Source of the DNA: Marinobacterium zhoushanense
Lineage (GTDB): Bacteria > Pseudomonadota > Gammaproteobacteria > Pseudomonadales > Balneatricaceae
Assembly (NCBI RefSeq): GCF_014641945.1
Contig: NZ_BMIJ01000006.1
Coordinates: 124,001-188,000, forward strand
Direction: 5' to 3'
DNA length: 64,000 nucleotides
Made by a program: the position numbers and the translations under genes. Shown piece after piece: positions 25,553-33,421 of this stretch; position 1 is the first letter of the stretch; each line of letters starts with the position of its first letter. The notes under the pieces were generated by a model. That model worked only from the letters and a program-made list of their open reading frames with translations. It did no database searches and was not told where the DNA came from.

Positions 25553-26419
25553 CTACTGCAGCAGGAGTTCGATCTGAGCCCGGCGCTCTGTCGCGATCTG
25601 CTCCAGCGGTGTCACCAGGCCCTGATTCAGCGCGCTATGGGCGGCAGATTGCGGCATTTTGGCGGCGATCAGCGCGATGGCACGGCGGGCAATCTGCTGC
25701 GCGCGGCTGGCGTTCTGCATCAGGTTGCGGATCGCCAGCTCCGCGGTTACCTGTGCCTCTTTGGGGTGCCAGCAGTCGTAGTCAGTCACCATTGCCAGCG
25801 AGGTGTAGGCGATCTGGGCCTCACGGGCCAGACGGGCCTCGGGCATGTTGGTCATGCCGATCACGCTGGCACCGAAGGAGCGGTAGAGGTTGGACTCTGC
25901 CAGGGTGGAGAACTGCGGTCCCTCCATACACAGATAGGCGCCGCCGCGATGCAGTTTGACGCCTTCCGCTGGCGGCAGGTTATCGACCGCCTGGGCGAGC
26001 AGGTCGCCCAGCGCCGAACAGGTGGGCTGCGCAAGCGAGACATGGGCGACCACGCCGTTGCCGAAAAAACTGTTGGGGCGTTGTCGGGTCATATCGATGT
26101 ATTGGTCCGGCAGCACCATATCCAGCGGCGCGATCTCCTCCCTTAGCGAGCCGACCGCCGAGAAGGAGAGCAGATACCGAACCCCAAGCTGTTTCATGGC
26201 GTAGATGTTGGCCTGGTAGGGGACTTCGCCCGGCAGCAGCGCGTGGTTACGGCCATGACGGGCAAGAAAGGCGACCGGAACACCGCCGACCTCCCCGGTG
26301 AGGATGCTGTCCGATGGTCTGCCCCAAGGGGTATCCAGCTGCAGCTCCTCGGCATTCTGCAGCGCTTCCATCCGATACAGGCCGCTGCCGCCGATGATGC
26401 CGATAGTCGCCTTAGCCAT
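25553..26419 (-). CDS. mtnP: S-methyl-5'-thioadenosine phosphorylase family protein
   Basis: A 288-residue purine nucleoside phosphorylase of the MTAP type, which cleaves 5'-modified adenosines with phosphate to adenine and a 5-modified ribose-1-phosphate. ATG 26419 (MAKATIGIIGGSGLY) is preferred over the longer frame. Conserved parts: GGSGLY and RHGRNH phosphate-site residues, FSAVGSL, MEGPQFST, GMTNMPEARLARE and the adenine-specific VTDYDCW (the Asp residues select 6-amino purines; MTI phosphorylases differ here). It faces the flavoprotein-arsS gene set across a 142-bp region with an 11-bp dyad. In arsenosugar-type clusters a phosphorylase like this would remove adenine from the 5'-deoxyadenosyl arsenical; otherwise it salvages MTA. 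Confidence 0.88.
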   Translation of the reverse strand: MAKATIGIIGGSGLYRMEALQNAEELQLDTPWGRPSDSILTGEVGGVPVAFLARHGRNHALLPGEVPYQANIYAMKQLGVRYLLSFSAVGSLREEIAPLDMVLPDQYIDMTRQRPNSFFGNGVVAHVSLAQPTCSALGDLLAQAVDNLPPAEGVKLHRGGAYLCMEGPQFSTLAESNLYRSFGASVIGMTNMPEARLAREAQIAYTSLAMVTDYDCWHPKEAQVTAELAIRNLMQNASRAQQIARRAIALIAAKMPQSAAHSALNQGLVTPLEQIATERRAQIELLLQ

Positions 26420-26475
26420 GAATCTGTCTCCCTCTATCATCTGTAGGACTGGCTGAGAGTCGCCTGAATATCTCA

Positions 26476-26510
26476 TTCCTTACACTAAACTCAATTTCAA
26501 GTGTAAGGAA
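26476..26510. promoter_or_regulatory. 11-bp dyad in the divergent mtnP/arsS-cluster promoter region
   Basis: TTCCTTACACT and AGTGTAAGGAA form perfect 11-bp arms separated by 13 bp. Within the dyad, TTACAC and TGTAAG are spaced 16 bp apart and could be -35/-10 elements on both strands because of the symmetry. The site is 57 bp from the mtnP start and 52 bp from the flavoprotein start, so one regulator could control both directions. Confidence 0.65.
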
Positions 26511-26561
26511 CGACGATTGTGAGTTACAAAGTCGAGGAAAGATCGGATCTGTGGTGGCTGG

Positions 26562-27701
26562 ATGCTTAAGGATAAAGGGAGTGGCCTGGCGCTGGTCGGT
26601 GGCGGACATGCCCACCTGTTCGTGCTCGAGGCGATGGCACAGGGTCGTCTGAGGATCCCGCACACGGTGCTGATCTCGCCATCGCGGTGGCAATACTACT
26701 CGGGGATGCTGCCCGGTCTCATGGCCGGTCACTACAGGGTGGAGCAGTGCCGCATCGACCTTGAGCAGTTGGCGACGCGCGCCGGTGTGCGCTTTATCGA
26801 GCAGGCGGTGGTGAGCCTTGATGCAGAGGTCCAGAGCTTGTGTCTGTCGGGCGGTGGGCATCTCAAGTATGCGTTGGCCTCACTGGATGTCGGTAGCGAG
26901 ACCGAGCTGGGTGATCTGGTCGGCTTTCAGGGCCGGTTGATCGGTGTAAAACCCCTCGATAAGTTTCACGCCGACTGGCTCTCGTTTAAAGATACGCTGC
27001 AGAGGCGCGGTTACGGGCAACTGGTGGTGGCCGGAGCAGGTGCCGCGGGAGTGGAGCTGGCGATGGCTGCAGCATACGCGTTGGCGGCTCCGGGCCACGG
27101 CGCACGGGTAACACTGGTCGCCTCGGAGCATGGGGTGTTGCCCGGATTCGCATCGGGTGTGCGCAAAGCGGTCATGCGAGAACTGACAGGGCTCGGTGTC
27201 GAGATCTACACCGGCGGTGCAGCAGCGCAGGGAAACCTGATTCAGGTCGGTCGGAGCACGGAGCTGCACTGCGACGCTCTGATCGCCGCCACCGGCGCCA
27301 AGGCGCCATACTGGTTGCGCAGCAGCGCGCTGAGGCTGGATTCAGAGGGATTCATTGAGGTGGACGCTAACCACCGTAGCCTGTCTCACCCCAACCTTTT
27401 CGCCGTTGGTGATATTGCATCCCGCCCCGGCAGCCCACTGATGCGCTCCGGCGTGCACTCGGTAAGGGCCGGGCCCGTACTGGCACATAATCTGGGCGTG
27501 CTGATGAATGGAGGTCGGCTGCAGCCCTTCCACCCGCGAGCATGGGTGCTTTATCTGATCTCTTGCGGTGCTCGGCGGGCTGTGGCCAGTTGGGGGCCTT
27601 TTGCGTTCGCCGGCGATTGGGTCTGGCGTTGGAAAGACCGTATCGATCGAGGTTTCATCGCACGTTTCAGTTCTGGCGGGGAAAATAGCGCATTGCTGTA
27701 A
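26562..27701 (+). CDS. FAD-dependent oxidoreductase of the SelD-N-terminal (NDH-like) type
   Basis: A 379-residue flavoprotein with two dinucleotide-binding regions: LALVGGGHAHLFVLEAMAQ at the N-terminus (FAD) and LVVAGAGAAGVELAMAAAYA about residues 147-167 (NAD(P)H), plus the FAD-closing NLFAVGDIASRP near residue 280. The GGGHAHLFVLE start, SPSRWQYYSGMLPGLMAGHY and the general layout match the family also found fused to the N-terminus of selenophosphate synthetase (TIGR03169); no SelD domain is attached here. Members often neighbour radical SAM ArsS-type genes, as here. The substrate is unknown; a role in redox handling of an arsenical is possible. The start has only a weak ribosome site. 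Confidence 0.85.
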   Translation: MLKDKGSGLALVGGGHAHLFVLEAMAQGRLRIPHTVLISPSRWQYYSGMLPGLMAGHYRVEQCRIDLEQLATRAGVRFIEQAVVSLDAEVQSLCLSGGGHLKYALASLDVGSETELGDLVGFQGRLIGVKPLDKFHADWLSFKDTLQRRGYGQLVVAGAGAAGVELAMAAAYALAAPGHGARVTLVASEHGVLPGFASGVRKAVMRELTGLGVEIYTGGAAAQGNLIQVGRSTELHCDALIAATGAKAPYWLRSSALRLDSEGFIEVDANHRSLSHPNLFAVGDIASRPGSPLMRSGVHSVRAGPVLAHNLGVLMNGGRLQPFHPRAWVLYLISCGARRAVASWGPFAFAGDWVWRWKDRIDRGFIARFSSGGENSALL

Positions 27702-27767
27702 GGAATGTCCGTGTCGGGCGACTAAAGTTAGAGAGTTCGGCGTAGAAACTGTCTGGAGAAAACTAAC

Positions 27768-28721
27768 ATGCATGCAACGCTACCGTTGTTGGAAGCCACC
27801 GATTTTCCTCCCATTGTCCGTGGGGCTAGCGATACGCTGCAGGTCAATCTGGGATACAGGTGTAACCAGCGCTGCGTGCATTGTCACGTCAATGCCGGCC
27901 CCAACCGTACCGAGCTGATGGCAGCGGAGACCGTGGATCTGGTGATCGAGGTGCTCATGCGGCGTGCTATCAAAACTCTGGATCTCACCGGGGGCGCGCC
28001 GGAGTTGAATCCGGAGTTCCGCCGTCTGGTCAGCGCTGCGCGTAAGCTGGGTGTCAGGGTGATCGACCGCTGTAACCTGACCATCCTGTTCGAACCGGGG
28101 CAGGAGGGGCTGGCCGAGTTCCTGGCGACGGAGCAGGTAGAGGTGGTGGCATCGCTGCCCTGCTATTCGCTGGACAATGTGGATCGGCAGCGTGGCAAGG
28201 GAGTATTCGATAAAAGCATCCAGGGGCTGCAAAAGCTCAACGCGCTCGGCTATGGCCAGACGGCAGGCGGATTGCAGCTGAATCTGGTTTATAACCCCCA
28301 GGGACCTTCATTGCCACCGGAGCAGGGCCGGTTGCAGGTGGATTACAAACGTGAACTGTTCGAGCATTTCGGCATCGTCTTCAACGACCTGTACACCTTG
28401 GCCAATATGCCGATTCAGCGTTTTGGCTCCATGCTGATCTCCAAGGGGCAGTTTGAGCCCTATATGGCGCTGCTCAAGGCCAACCATCTGGAGGCGAACC
28501 TGGCCAATGTCATGTGCCGCTCGCTGATCAGCGTGGATTGGCAGGGCGATCTATACGACTGCGACTTCAATCAGCAGCTCGGGCTGCACCTGGGTGGTAA
28601 GACGAAGCCGCACCTGCGCGATCTGCTACGTCAGGACTACGCGGGGCAGCCGATCTGCGTTGCCGACCACTGCTACGGCTGCACGGCAGGGCAGGGCTCC
28701 TCCTGCGGCGGGGCCCTCTGA
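27768..28721 (+). CDS. arsS: Radical SAM protein of the arsenosugar biosynthesis family, ArsS
   Basis: A 317-residue radical SAM enzyme. The cluster motif CNQRCVHCHV (CX3CX2C) is at about residues 30-39, followed by the GGAPE glycine-rich SAM-binding segment (LDLTGGAPELNPEF). The C-terminal Cys-rich domain ends CVADHCYGCTAGQGSSCGG, the 'selenodomain' feature of TIGR04167; all positions that can be selenocysteine in homologues are Cys here. ArsS proteins are described as transferring a 5'-deoxyadenosyl group to a dimethylated arsenical in arsenosugar formation. It follows the flavoprotein by 66 bp (GGAGAAAAC before ATG) and precedes the TVP38-flavin reductase fusion. No arsM methyltransferase is within the window. 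Confidence 0.93.
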   Translation: MHATLPLLEATDFPPIVRGASDTLQVNLGYRCNQRCVHCHVNAGPNRTELMAAETVDLVIEVLMRRAIKTLDLTGGAPELNPEFRRLVSAARKLGVRVIDRCNLTILFEPGQEGLAEFLATEQVEVVASLPCYSLDNVDRQRGKGVFDKSIQGLQKLNALGYGQTAGGLQLNLVYNPQGPSLPPEQGRLQVDYKRELFEHFGIVFNDLYTLANMPIQRFGSMLISKGQFEPYMALLKANHLEANLANVMCRSLISVDWQGDLYDCDFNQQLGLHLGGKTKPHLRDLLRQDYAGQPICVADHCYGCTAGQGSSCGGAL

Positions 28722-28733
28722 CAGGAGTTGGCA

Positions 28734-30896
28734 GTGAAAAGAAAACTGTTGCTATTGGCGCTGATCCTGTTGGCCATGACGGCATTTTTTCTCGCCGACG
28801 GGCATCGTTTGCTGACGCTGGACTCACTGAAGTCGAGTCTGGATACCTTCCACCAGCTGCGGGACGAACAACCGCAGCTGGTCTCCGGCATTTTTTTTCT
28901 TATATACGTGGCGGTAACCGCACTCTCGCTACCGGGGGCTGCAGTGATGACGCTGGCCGGCGGTGCGCTGTTTGGGCTGCTTTGGGGGGTAGTGCTGATC
29001 TCCTTCGCCAGCAGCATCGGCGCTACGCTGGCATTTCTGGTGTCGCGCTATCTGCTGCATGACTGGGTGCAGAGCCGCTTTGGTGGCCGGCTGGCGCCGA
29101 TCAATCGTGGCATAGAGCGGGATGGGGCGTTCTACCTGTTCACCTTGCGGTTGGTGCCGGTGTTCCCGTTCTTTTTGATCAACCTGCTGATGGGGCTGAC
29201 GCCCATCCGTACATCCACATTTTACTGGGTATCGCAGGTGGGGATGCTGGCAGGTACCGTGGTCTACGTAAATGCCGGTACCCATCTCGGCCAACTGGAA
29301 AGACTCGCCGACATCCTGTCGCTCGATCTGCTCATCTCTTTCGCCATCCTCGGCCTGTTTCCACTGCTGGCGCGCAAGACTGTTGGTCTGGTGCAGCGTC
29401 GCCGGATCTATGCCAATTGGAGCAAGCCCGAGTCCTTCGACCGCAATCTGATCGTGATCGGCGCAGGTGCCGGGGGGCTGGTGTCGGCCTATATCGCGGC
29501 GGCAGTGAGGGCGAGGGTGACGTTGATTGAGACGGGGCGGATGGGGGGTGATTGCCTTAACTACGGTTGTGTACCGAGCAAGGCGCTGATCCGTAGCGCA
29601 CGACTGGCGGAGGATATGCGTAGCGCCGAGCGTTTGGGGTTGGAAAGCGCCGAACCTAAGTTCTCTTTCAAACGGGTGATGCAGCGTGTGCATGATGTGA
29701 TCGCTGCGGTGGAGCCTCATGACAGCAGCGAGCGTTATACAAAGCTTGGTGTCGAGGTGGTCAAGGGCTACGCCCGGCTCATCGATCCCTGGACCGTGGA
29801 GGTTGCACTTAACGAAGGTGGCACCCGGCGCCTGACGGCGCGAACTATCATACTGGCAACCGGTGCCCGCGCCAGTGTGCCGAATCTGCCCGGCATTGAA
29901 CAATCGGGTTATGTCACCAGCGATACCTTGTGGCAGCGCTTTGCCGAGCTGGAAGAAGCCCCCGAGCGCTTGGTGGTATTGGGCGGTGGGCCGGTCGGCT
30001 GTGAACTCGCACAGGCGTTCGCCCGGCTTGGATCGAAGGTAACCCAGGTGCAGCGGGGCGTGCGGGTACTACCGCGAGAGGATGTCGATGTGTCGGCGCT
30101 GGCCGCCGATGCGCTGGCCAGATCCGGGGTCGAGCTGTTGACCGGCTGCACTGCACTGCGCTGCGAGGCTGACGAGGACACCCGCTACCTGGTGGTGAGC
30201 GACAATGGGTTCGAGCGACAGATCCCGTTCGACCAGTTGATCTGTGCGGTGGGACGCAGCGCTCGGCTATCCGGATATGGTCTGGAGGAACTGGGTATCG
30301 ATACTCATAAAACCATTTTGACCAACGGCTTTCTTCAAACCACCTTTCCCAATATCTATGCGGTGGGCGATGTGGCGGGTCCTTATCAGTTTACCCATGT
30401 CGCTGCCCACCAGGCCTGGTATGCGGCGGTCAACGGCCTGTTCGGCAGTCTGAAGCGCTTTACGGTCGATTACCGGGTGATCCCCCGGACCACTTTTATC
30501 GATCCCGAGGTGGCCTGCGTCGGGATGACTGAGCGCGAGGCAACCGAAAAGGGCGTTCTCTATGAAGTTAGCTGTTTTCAATTGGACGAACTCGACCGTG
30601 CGCTGACCGAAAGTGCCACCGCGGGTTTCGTCAAGGTGCTCACCCCGCCCAGCCGGGATCGGATTCTCGGCGTGACCATTGTCGGCGAGCATGCCGGGGA
30701 TCTGCTCGCCGAGTTCGTGCTGGCGATGAAGCAGGGTCTGGGGCTGAACAAGATCCTCGGTACTATCCACGCCTATCCCACCTGGGCCGAGGCGAATAAA
30801 TATGCCGCCGGTGAGTGGAAAAAGGCGCACGCGCCGCAATGGCTGTTGGGCTGGCTTGAGCGTTATCACGCCTGGCGCAGGGGTGGTGGAAGATGA
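28734..30896 (+). CDS. TVP38/TMEM64 membrane domain fused to a mercuric-reductase/lipoamide-dehydrogenase-like flavoprotein
   Basis: A 720-residue fusion. Residues 1-215 form a VTT/TVP38 (SNARE-associated) membrane domain with SLPGAAVMTLAGGALFGLLWGVVL and FTLRLVPVFPFFLINLLMGLTPI, typical DedA-superfamily segments. Residues about 235-700 form a class I pyridine-nucleotide disulfide oxidoreductase: FAD motif VIGAGAGGLVSAY, redox-active disulfide in GGDCLNYGCVPSK, NAD(P) motif LVVLGGGPVGCELAQAF, and the dimerisation segment with the HAYPTWAE catalytic His-Glu region. GTG 28734 has AGGAG six bases upstream. It begins 12 bp after arsS. The membrane part may move or shelter a substrate reduced by the flavin domain; the substrate is unknown. 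Confidence 0.93.
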   Translation: MKRKLLLLALILLAMTAFFLADGHRLLTLDSLKSSLDTFHQLRDEQPQLVSGIFFLIYVAVTALSLPGAAVMTLAGGALFGLLWGVVLISFASSIGATLAFLVSRYLLHDWVQSRFGGRLAPINRGIERDGAFYLFTLRLVPVFPFFLINLLMGLTPIRTSTFYWVSQVGMLAGTVVYVNAGTHLGQLERLADILSLDLLISFAILGLFPLLARKTVGLVQRRRIYANWSKPESFDRNLIVIGAGAGGLVSAYIAAAVRARVTLIETGRMGGDCLNYGCVPSKALIRSARLAEDMRSAERLGLESAEPKFSFKRVMQRVHDVIAAVEPHDSSERYTKLGVEVVKGYARLIDPWTVEVALNEGGTRRLTARTIILATGARASVPNLPGIEQSGYVTSDTLWQRFAELEEAPERLVVLGGGPVGCELAQAFARLGSKVTQVQRGVRVLPREDVDVSALAADALARSGVELLTGCTALRCEADEDTRYLVVSDNGFERQIPFDQLICAVGRSARLSGYGLEELGIDTHKTILTNGFLQTTFPNIYAVGDVAGPYQFTHVAAHQAWYAAVNGLFGSLKRFTVDYRVIPRTTFIDPEVACVGMTEREATEKGVLYEVSCFQLDELDRALTESATAGFVKVLTPPSRDRILGVTIVGEHAGDLLAEFVLAMKQGLGLNKILGTIHAYPTWAEANKYAAGEWKKAHAPQWLLGWLERYHAWRRGGGR

Positions 30897-31567
30897 AACT
30901 GTCGATCATCGTGCCGGTGCTCAATGAAACGGAGAACCTGCCCGGGCTTCTGGAACACCTGGGACAATGGCGTGAGAGAGGCTGTGAGGTGTTGGTCGTC
31001 GATGGTGGCAGCGAAGACGGTTCCCAGGGGCAGGTCATCGGCGCGGAATTTCCCCTCATAGAGGCCCCCAGGGGGCGCGCATCGCAGATGAACGCGGGGG
31101 CTGCGCATGCCAGCGGCGATCTGCTGCTGTTTCTGCATGCCGATAGCCGTCTGCCCGGTGATGGATTGGCCCAGTTACAGCGGGCTGAACATACCTGGCC
31201 CGATATCTGGGGGCGCTTCGATGTGCGTATCGAGGGCAAGCCGCTGATGCTCAAACTGATCGCCCGGCTGATGAACCTGCGTTCCCGCCTGAGTGGCATC
31301 GCCACCGGCGATCAGGCGATATTCGTCGGCCGTACACTGTTTGAGGCGGTGGGCGGTTTCCCCGATCAACCGCTTATGGAGGATATTGAGCTATCGCGTA
31401 AACTGCGCAGTCGCCAACCTCCCGCCTGTCTACCAGGCCCGGTTGCCACTTCCGGCCGCCGTTGGGAGCGCTATGGTCTGTGGCGTACGGTTCTGCTGAT
31501 GTGGCGTCTGCGCTGGGCCTATTGGCGAGGCGCACCTGCGGAACAGCTGGCGGAGAGATACCAGTGA
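30893..31567 (+). CDS. Family 2 glycosyltransferase of the rSAM/selenodomain-associated type (TIGR04283)
   Basis: A 224-residue GT-A transferase that starts within the stop codon of the preceding gene (ATGA). The N-terminal SIIVPVLNETENLPGLL, the nucleotide-sugar loop EVLVVDGGSEDGS, the DXD-like FLHADSRLPG, and GDQAIFVGRTLFEAVGGFPDQPLMEDIELSRKLR match the family that recurs next to ArsS-type radical SAM genes. The C-terminus (WAYWRGAPAEQLAERY) is also typical. In this context it may join a glycosyl unit to, or elaborate, an arsenical product; this is inference from context. Confidence 0.9.
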   Translation: MKLSIIVPVLNETENLPGLLEHLGQWRERGCEVLVVDGGSEDGSQGQVIGAEFPLIEAPRGRASQMNAGAAHASGDLLLFLHADSRLPGDGLAQLQRAEHTWPDIWGRFDVRIEGKPLMLKLIARLMNLRSRLSGIATGDQAIFVGRTLFEAVGGFPDQPLMEDIELSRKLRSRQPPACLPGPVATSGRRWERYGLWRTVLLMWRLRWAYWRGAPAEQLAERYQ

Positions 31568-32172
31568 ACACGCGTATCGTGATTCTGGCCAAGGCGCCAC
31601 TGCCGGGATTGGCAAAAACACGGCTGATCCCCGCGCTGGGTGAGCAGGGAGCAGCGCGACTGGCCGAACGGATGTTGCGCCATACGTTGAGCGAGGCGGT
31701 TGCGGCGGATCTGGGCCCGGTTGAACTGTGTGTTGCGCCAGATGCCGATCTATCATGCTGGCGCGATCTGCCGGCCGACTTCGTACTGACCGATCAGGGC
31801 GGTGGGGATCTGGGCCAGCGCATGAGTGCTATCGCTGAGCGGGTCACGCCTGAGCAGCCGGTGCTATTGATAGGTACCGACTGCCCGGATTTGACGAGGG
31901 ATCGGTTGCGCACGGCGGCCTGTGCCCTGTCCTGTGTCGATGCGGTGATGGTCCCCGCCAGCGACGGTGGCTATGTTCTGCTGGGTCTTAAACGCTTCGA
32001 TCACCGGCTGTTCAACCCGATCCCTTGGAGTACAGGACAGGTGGCTGATTTGACCCGGCAGCGCATCGAGGCACTGGGCTGGCGTCTGCAGGAACTCGAC
32101 ACCCTACACGATATCGATGACCCGGAAGACTTGGCTCACCTGCCTGAGTTTCTGAATCATCAACTAAACTGA
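31564..32172 (+). CDS. GT-A fold transferase of the rSAM/selenodomain-associated type (TIGR04282, DUF2064)
   Basis: A 202-residue nucleotidyl/glycosyl-transferase-like protein. The GTG start at 31564 overlaps the upstream stop (GTGA) and has GGAGAG before it; the longer frame back to 31462 lies inside the preceding gene. Landmarks are RIVILAKAPLPGLAKTRLIPALG (nucleotide-binding N-terminus), VLLIGTDCPDLTRDRL (acidic metal site), and PASDGGYVLLGLKR. It is CofC-like in fold. The pair TIGR04283-TIGR04282 is the standard partner pair of ArsS-type genes. It is the last gene of the set; a 116-bp gap follows before nspC. Confidence 0.9.
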   Translation: MNTRIVILAKAPLPGLAKTRLIPALGEQGAARLAERMLRHTLSEAVAADLGPVELCVAPDADLSCWRDLPADFVLTDQGGGDLGQRMSAIAERVTPEQPVLLIGTDCPDLTRDRLRTAACALSCVDAVMVPASDGGYVLLGLKRFDHRLFNPIPWSTGQVADLTRQRIEALGWRLQELDTLHDIDDPEDLAHLPEFLNHQLN

Positions 32173-32288
32173 TCCTCTGACTGCGGCAAAAAATGCCAAA
32201 AAAACGGCAAATATCCCTTGGGGGGAATGGCCCCTGCGGTCCCCCTTCACTACAATGCGCCTTTTTTTAAATTCAGCCCGGATCGACC

Positions 32289-33386
32289 ATGCTCAAGACA
32301 CCTTACTATCTGATCGATAAAGCCAGTCTCAAGCGCAATATGGAGAAGATCGCGTATGTGCGCGAGCGCTCCGGTGCCAAGGCGTTGCTGGCGCTGAAAT
32401 GCTTCGCCACCTGGTCTGTGTTCGACCTGATGCAGGAGTATATGGATGGCACGACCTCCTCTTCACTGTTTGAGGTAAAGCTCGGGCGTGAGAAGTTCGC
32501 CGGCGAGACCCATGCCTACAGCGTGGCCTACTCCGATGAGGAGATCGACGAGGTGATCGCCAACTGCGACAAGATCATCTTCAACTCCATCGGACAGTTG
32601 CAGCGGTTCAGTGAGCAGTCCGAGAGCGTGATCCGGGGGTTGCGCGTCAATCCGCAGGTCAGCACCTCCGAATTCATCATCGCCGACCCGGCGCGCCCGT
32701 TCAGTCGCCTGGGCGAGTGGGACCCGGCCAAGATTGAAACCGTGATCGACAAGATCTCCGGCTTTATGTTCCACAACAACTGTGAGAATGACAGCTTTGA
32801 GCGCTTTGACGAGATGCTCTGCCAGATCGAGGAGCGGTTCGGTCACCTGATCGCCCAGGTGGATTGGGTCAGCCTCGGCGGCGGCATTCACTTTACCGGC
32901 GAAGGCTACCCGGTCGATCAATTCTGCGACCGCCTGCGCAGCTTCTCGGAACAGTACGGCGTGCAGGTGTACCTGGAGCCGGGCGAAGCGGCGATCACCA
33001 AGAGCACCTCGCTGGAGGTGACAGTGCTGGATACGCTGTATAACGGCAAGCACCTGGCGGTGGTCGACAGCTCTATCGAGGCGCATATGCTCGACCTGCT
33101 GATCTACCGCGAAACCGCCAAGATGGAACCTTGTGAGGGGCCGCACACCTATATGATATGCGGCAAGTCCTGTCTCGCCGGCGATATCTTCGGTGAGTTC
33201 CAGTTCGACAACGAGTTGTCGGTGGGTGACCGTTTATCGTTCAAGGATGCCGCCGGTTACACGATGGTCAAGAAAAACTGGTTTAACGGTGTGCAGATGC
33301 CGTCAATCGCCATTCGGGAGCTGGATGGCAGCATCAGGCTGGTCAGAGCCTTTGGTTATGACGATTTTGTCGGTAACCTCTCCTGA
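32289..33386 (+). CDS. nspC: Carboxynorspermidine decarboxylase
   Basis: A 365-residue PLP-dependent, alanine-racemase-fold decarboxylase that converts carboxynorspermidine or carboxyspermidine to norspermidine or spermidine. The PLP Lys is Lys37 in LLALKCFATWSVF. Other family segments: SSSLFEVKLGREKF, NPQVSTSEFIIADPARPFSRLG, VSLGGGIHFTGEGY, LEPGEAAITKST, and the substrate-site Cys in CGKSCLAGDIFGEF. It precedes the carboxynorspermidine dehydrogenase gene by 35 bp, so the two final steps of this alternative polyamine route are encoded together, though in the reverse of reaction order. Confidence 0.95.
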   Translation: MLKTPYYLIDKASLKRNMEKIAYVRERSGAKALLALKCFATWSVFDLMQEYMDGTTSSSLFEVKLGREKFAGETHAYSVAYSDEEIDEVIANCDKIIFNSIGQLQRFSEQSESVIRGLRVNPQVSTSEFIIADPARPFSRLGEWDPAKIETVIDKISGFMFHNNCENDSFERFDEMLCQIEERFGHLIAQVDWVSLGGGIHFTGEGYPVDQFCDRLRSFSEQYGVQVYLEPGEAAITKSTSLEVTVLDTLYNGKHLAVVDSSIEAHMLDLLIYRETAKMEPCEGPHTYMICGKSCLAGDIFGEFQFDNELSVGDRLSFKDAAGYTMVKKNWFNGVQMPSIAIRELDGSIRLVRAFGYDDFVGNLS

Positions 33387-33421
33387 CAACACTTTTTGTA
33401 TATTCGACGTTGAGGAAAGTG

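Noticed and set aside
27768-28721. Selenocysteine use in ArsS
   Set aside because: All relevant C-terminal positions are Cys and the only in-frame TGA is the natural stop; no SECIS-like requirement appears.
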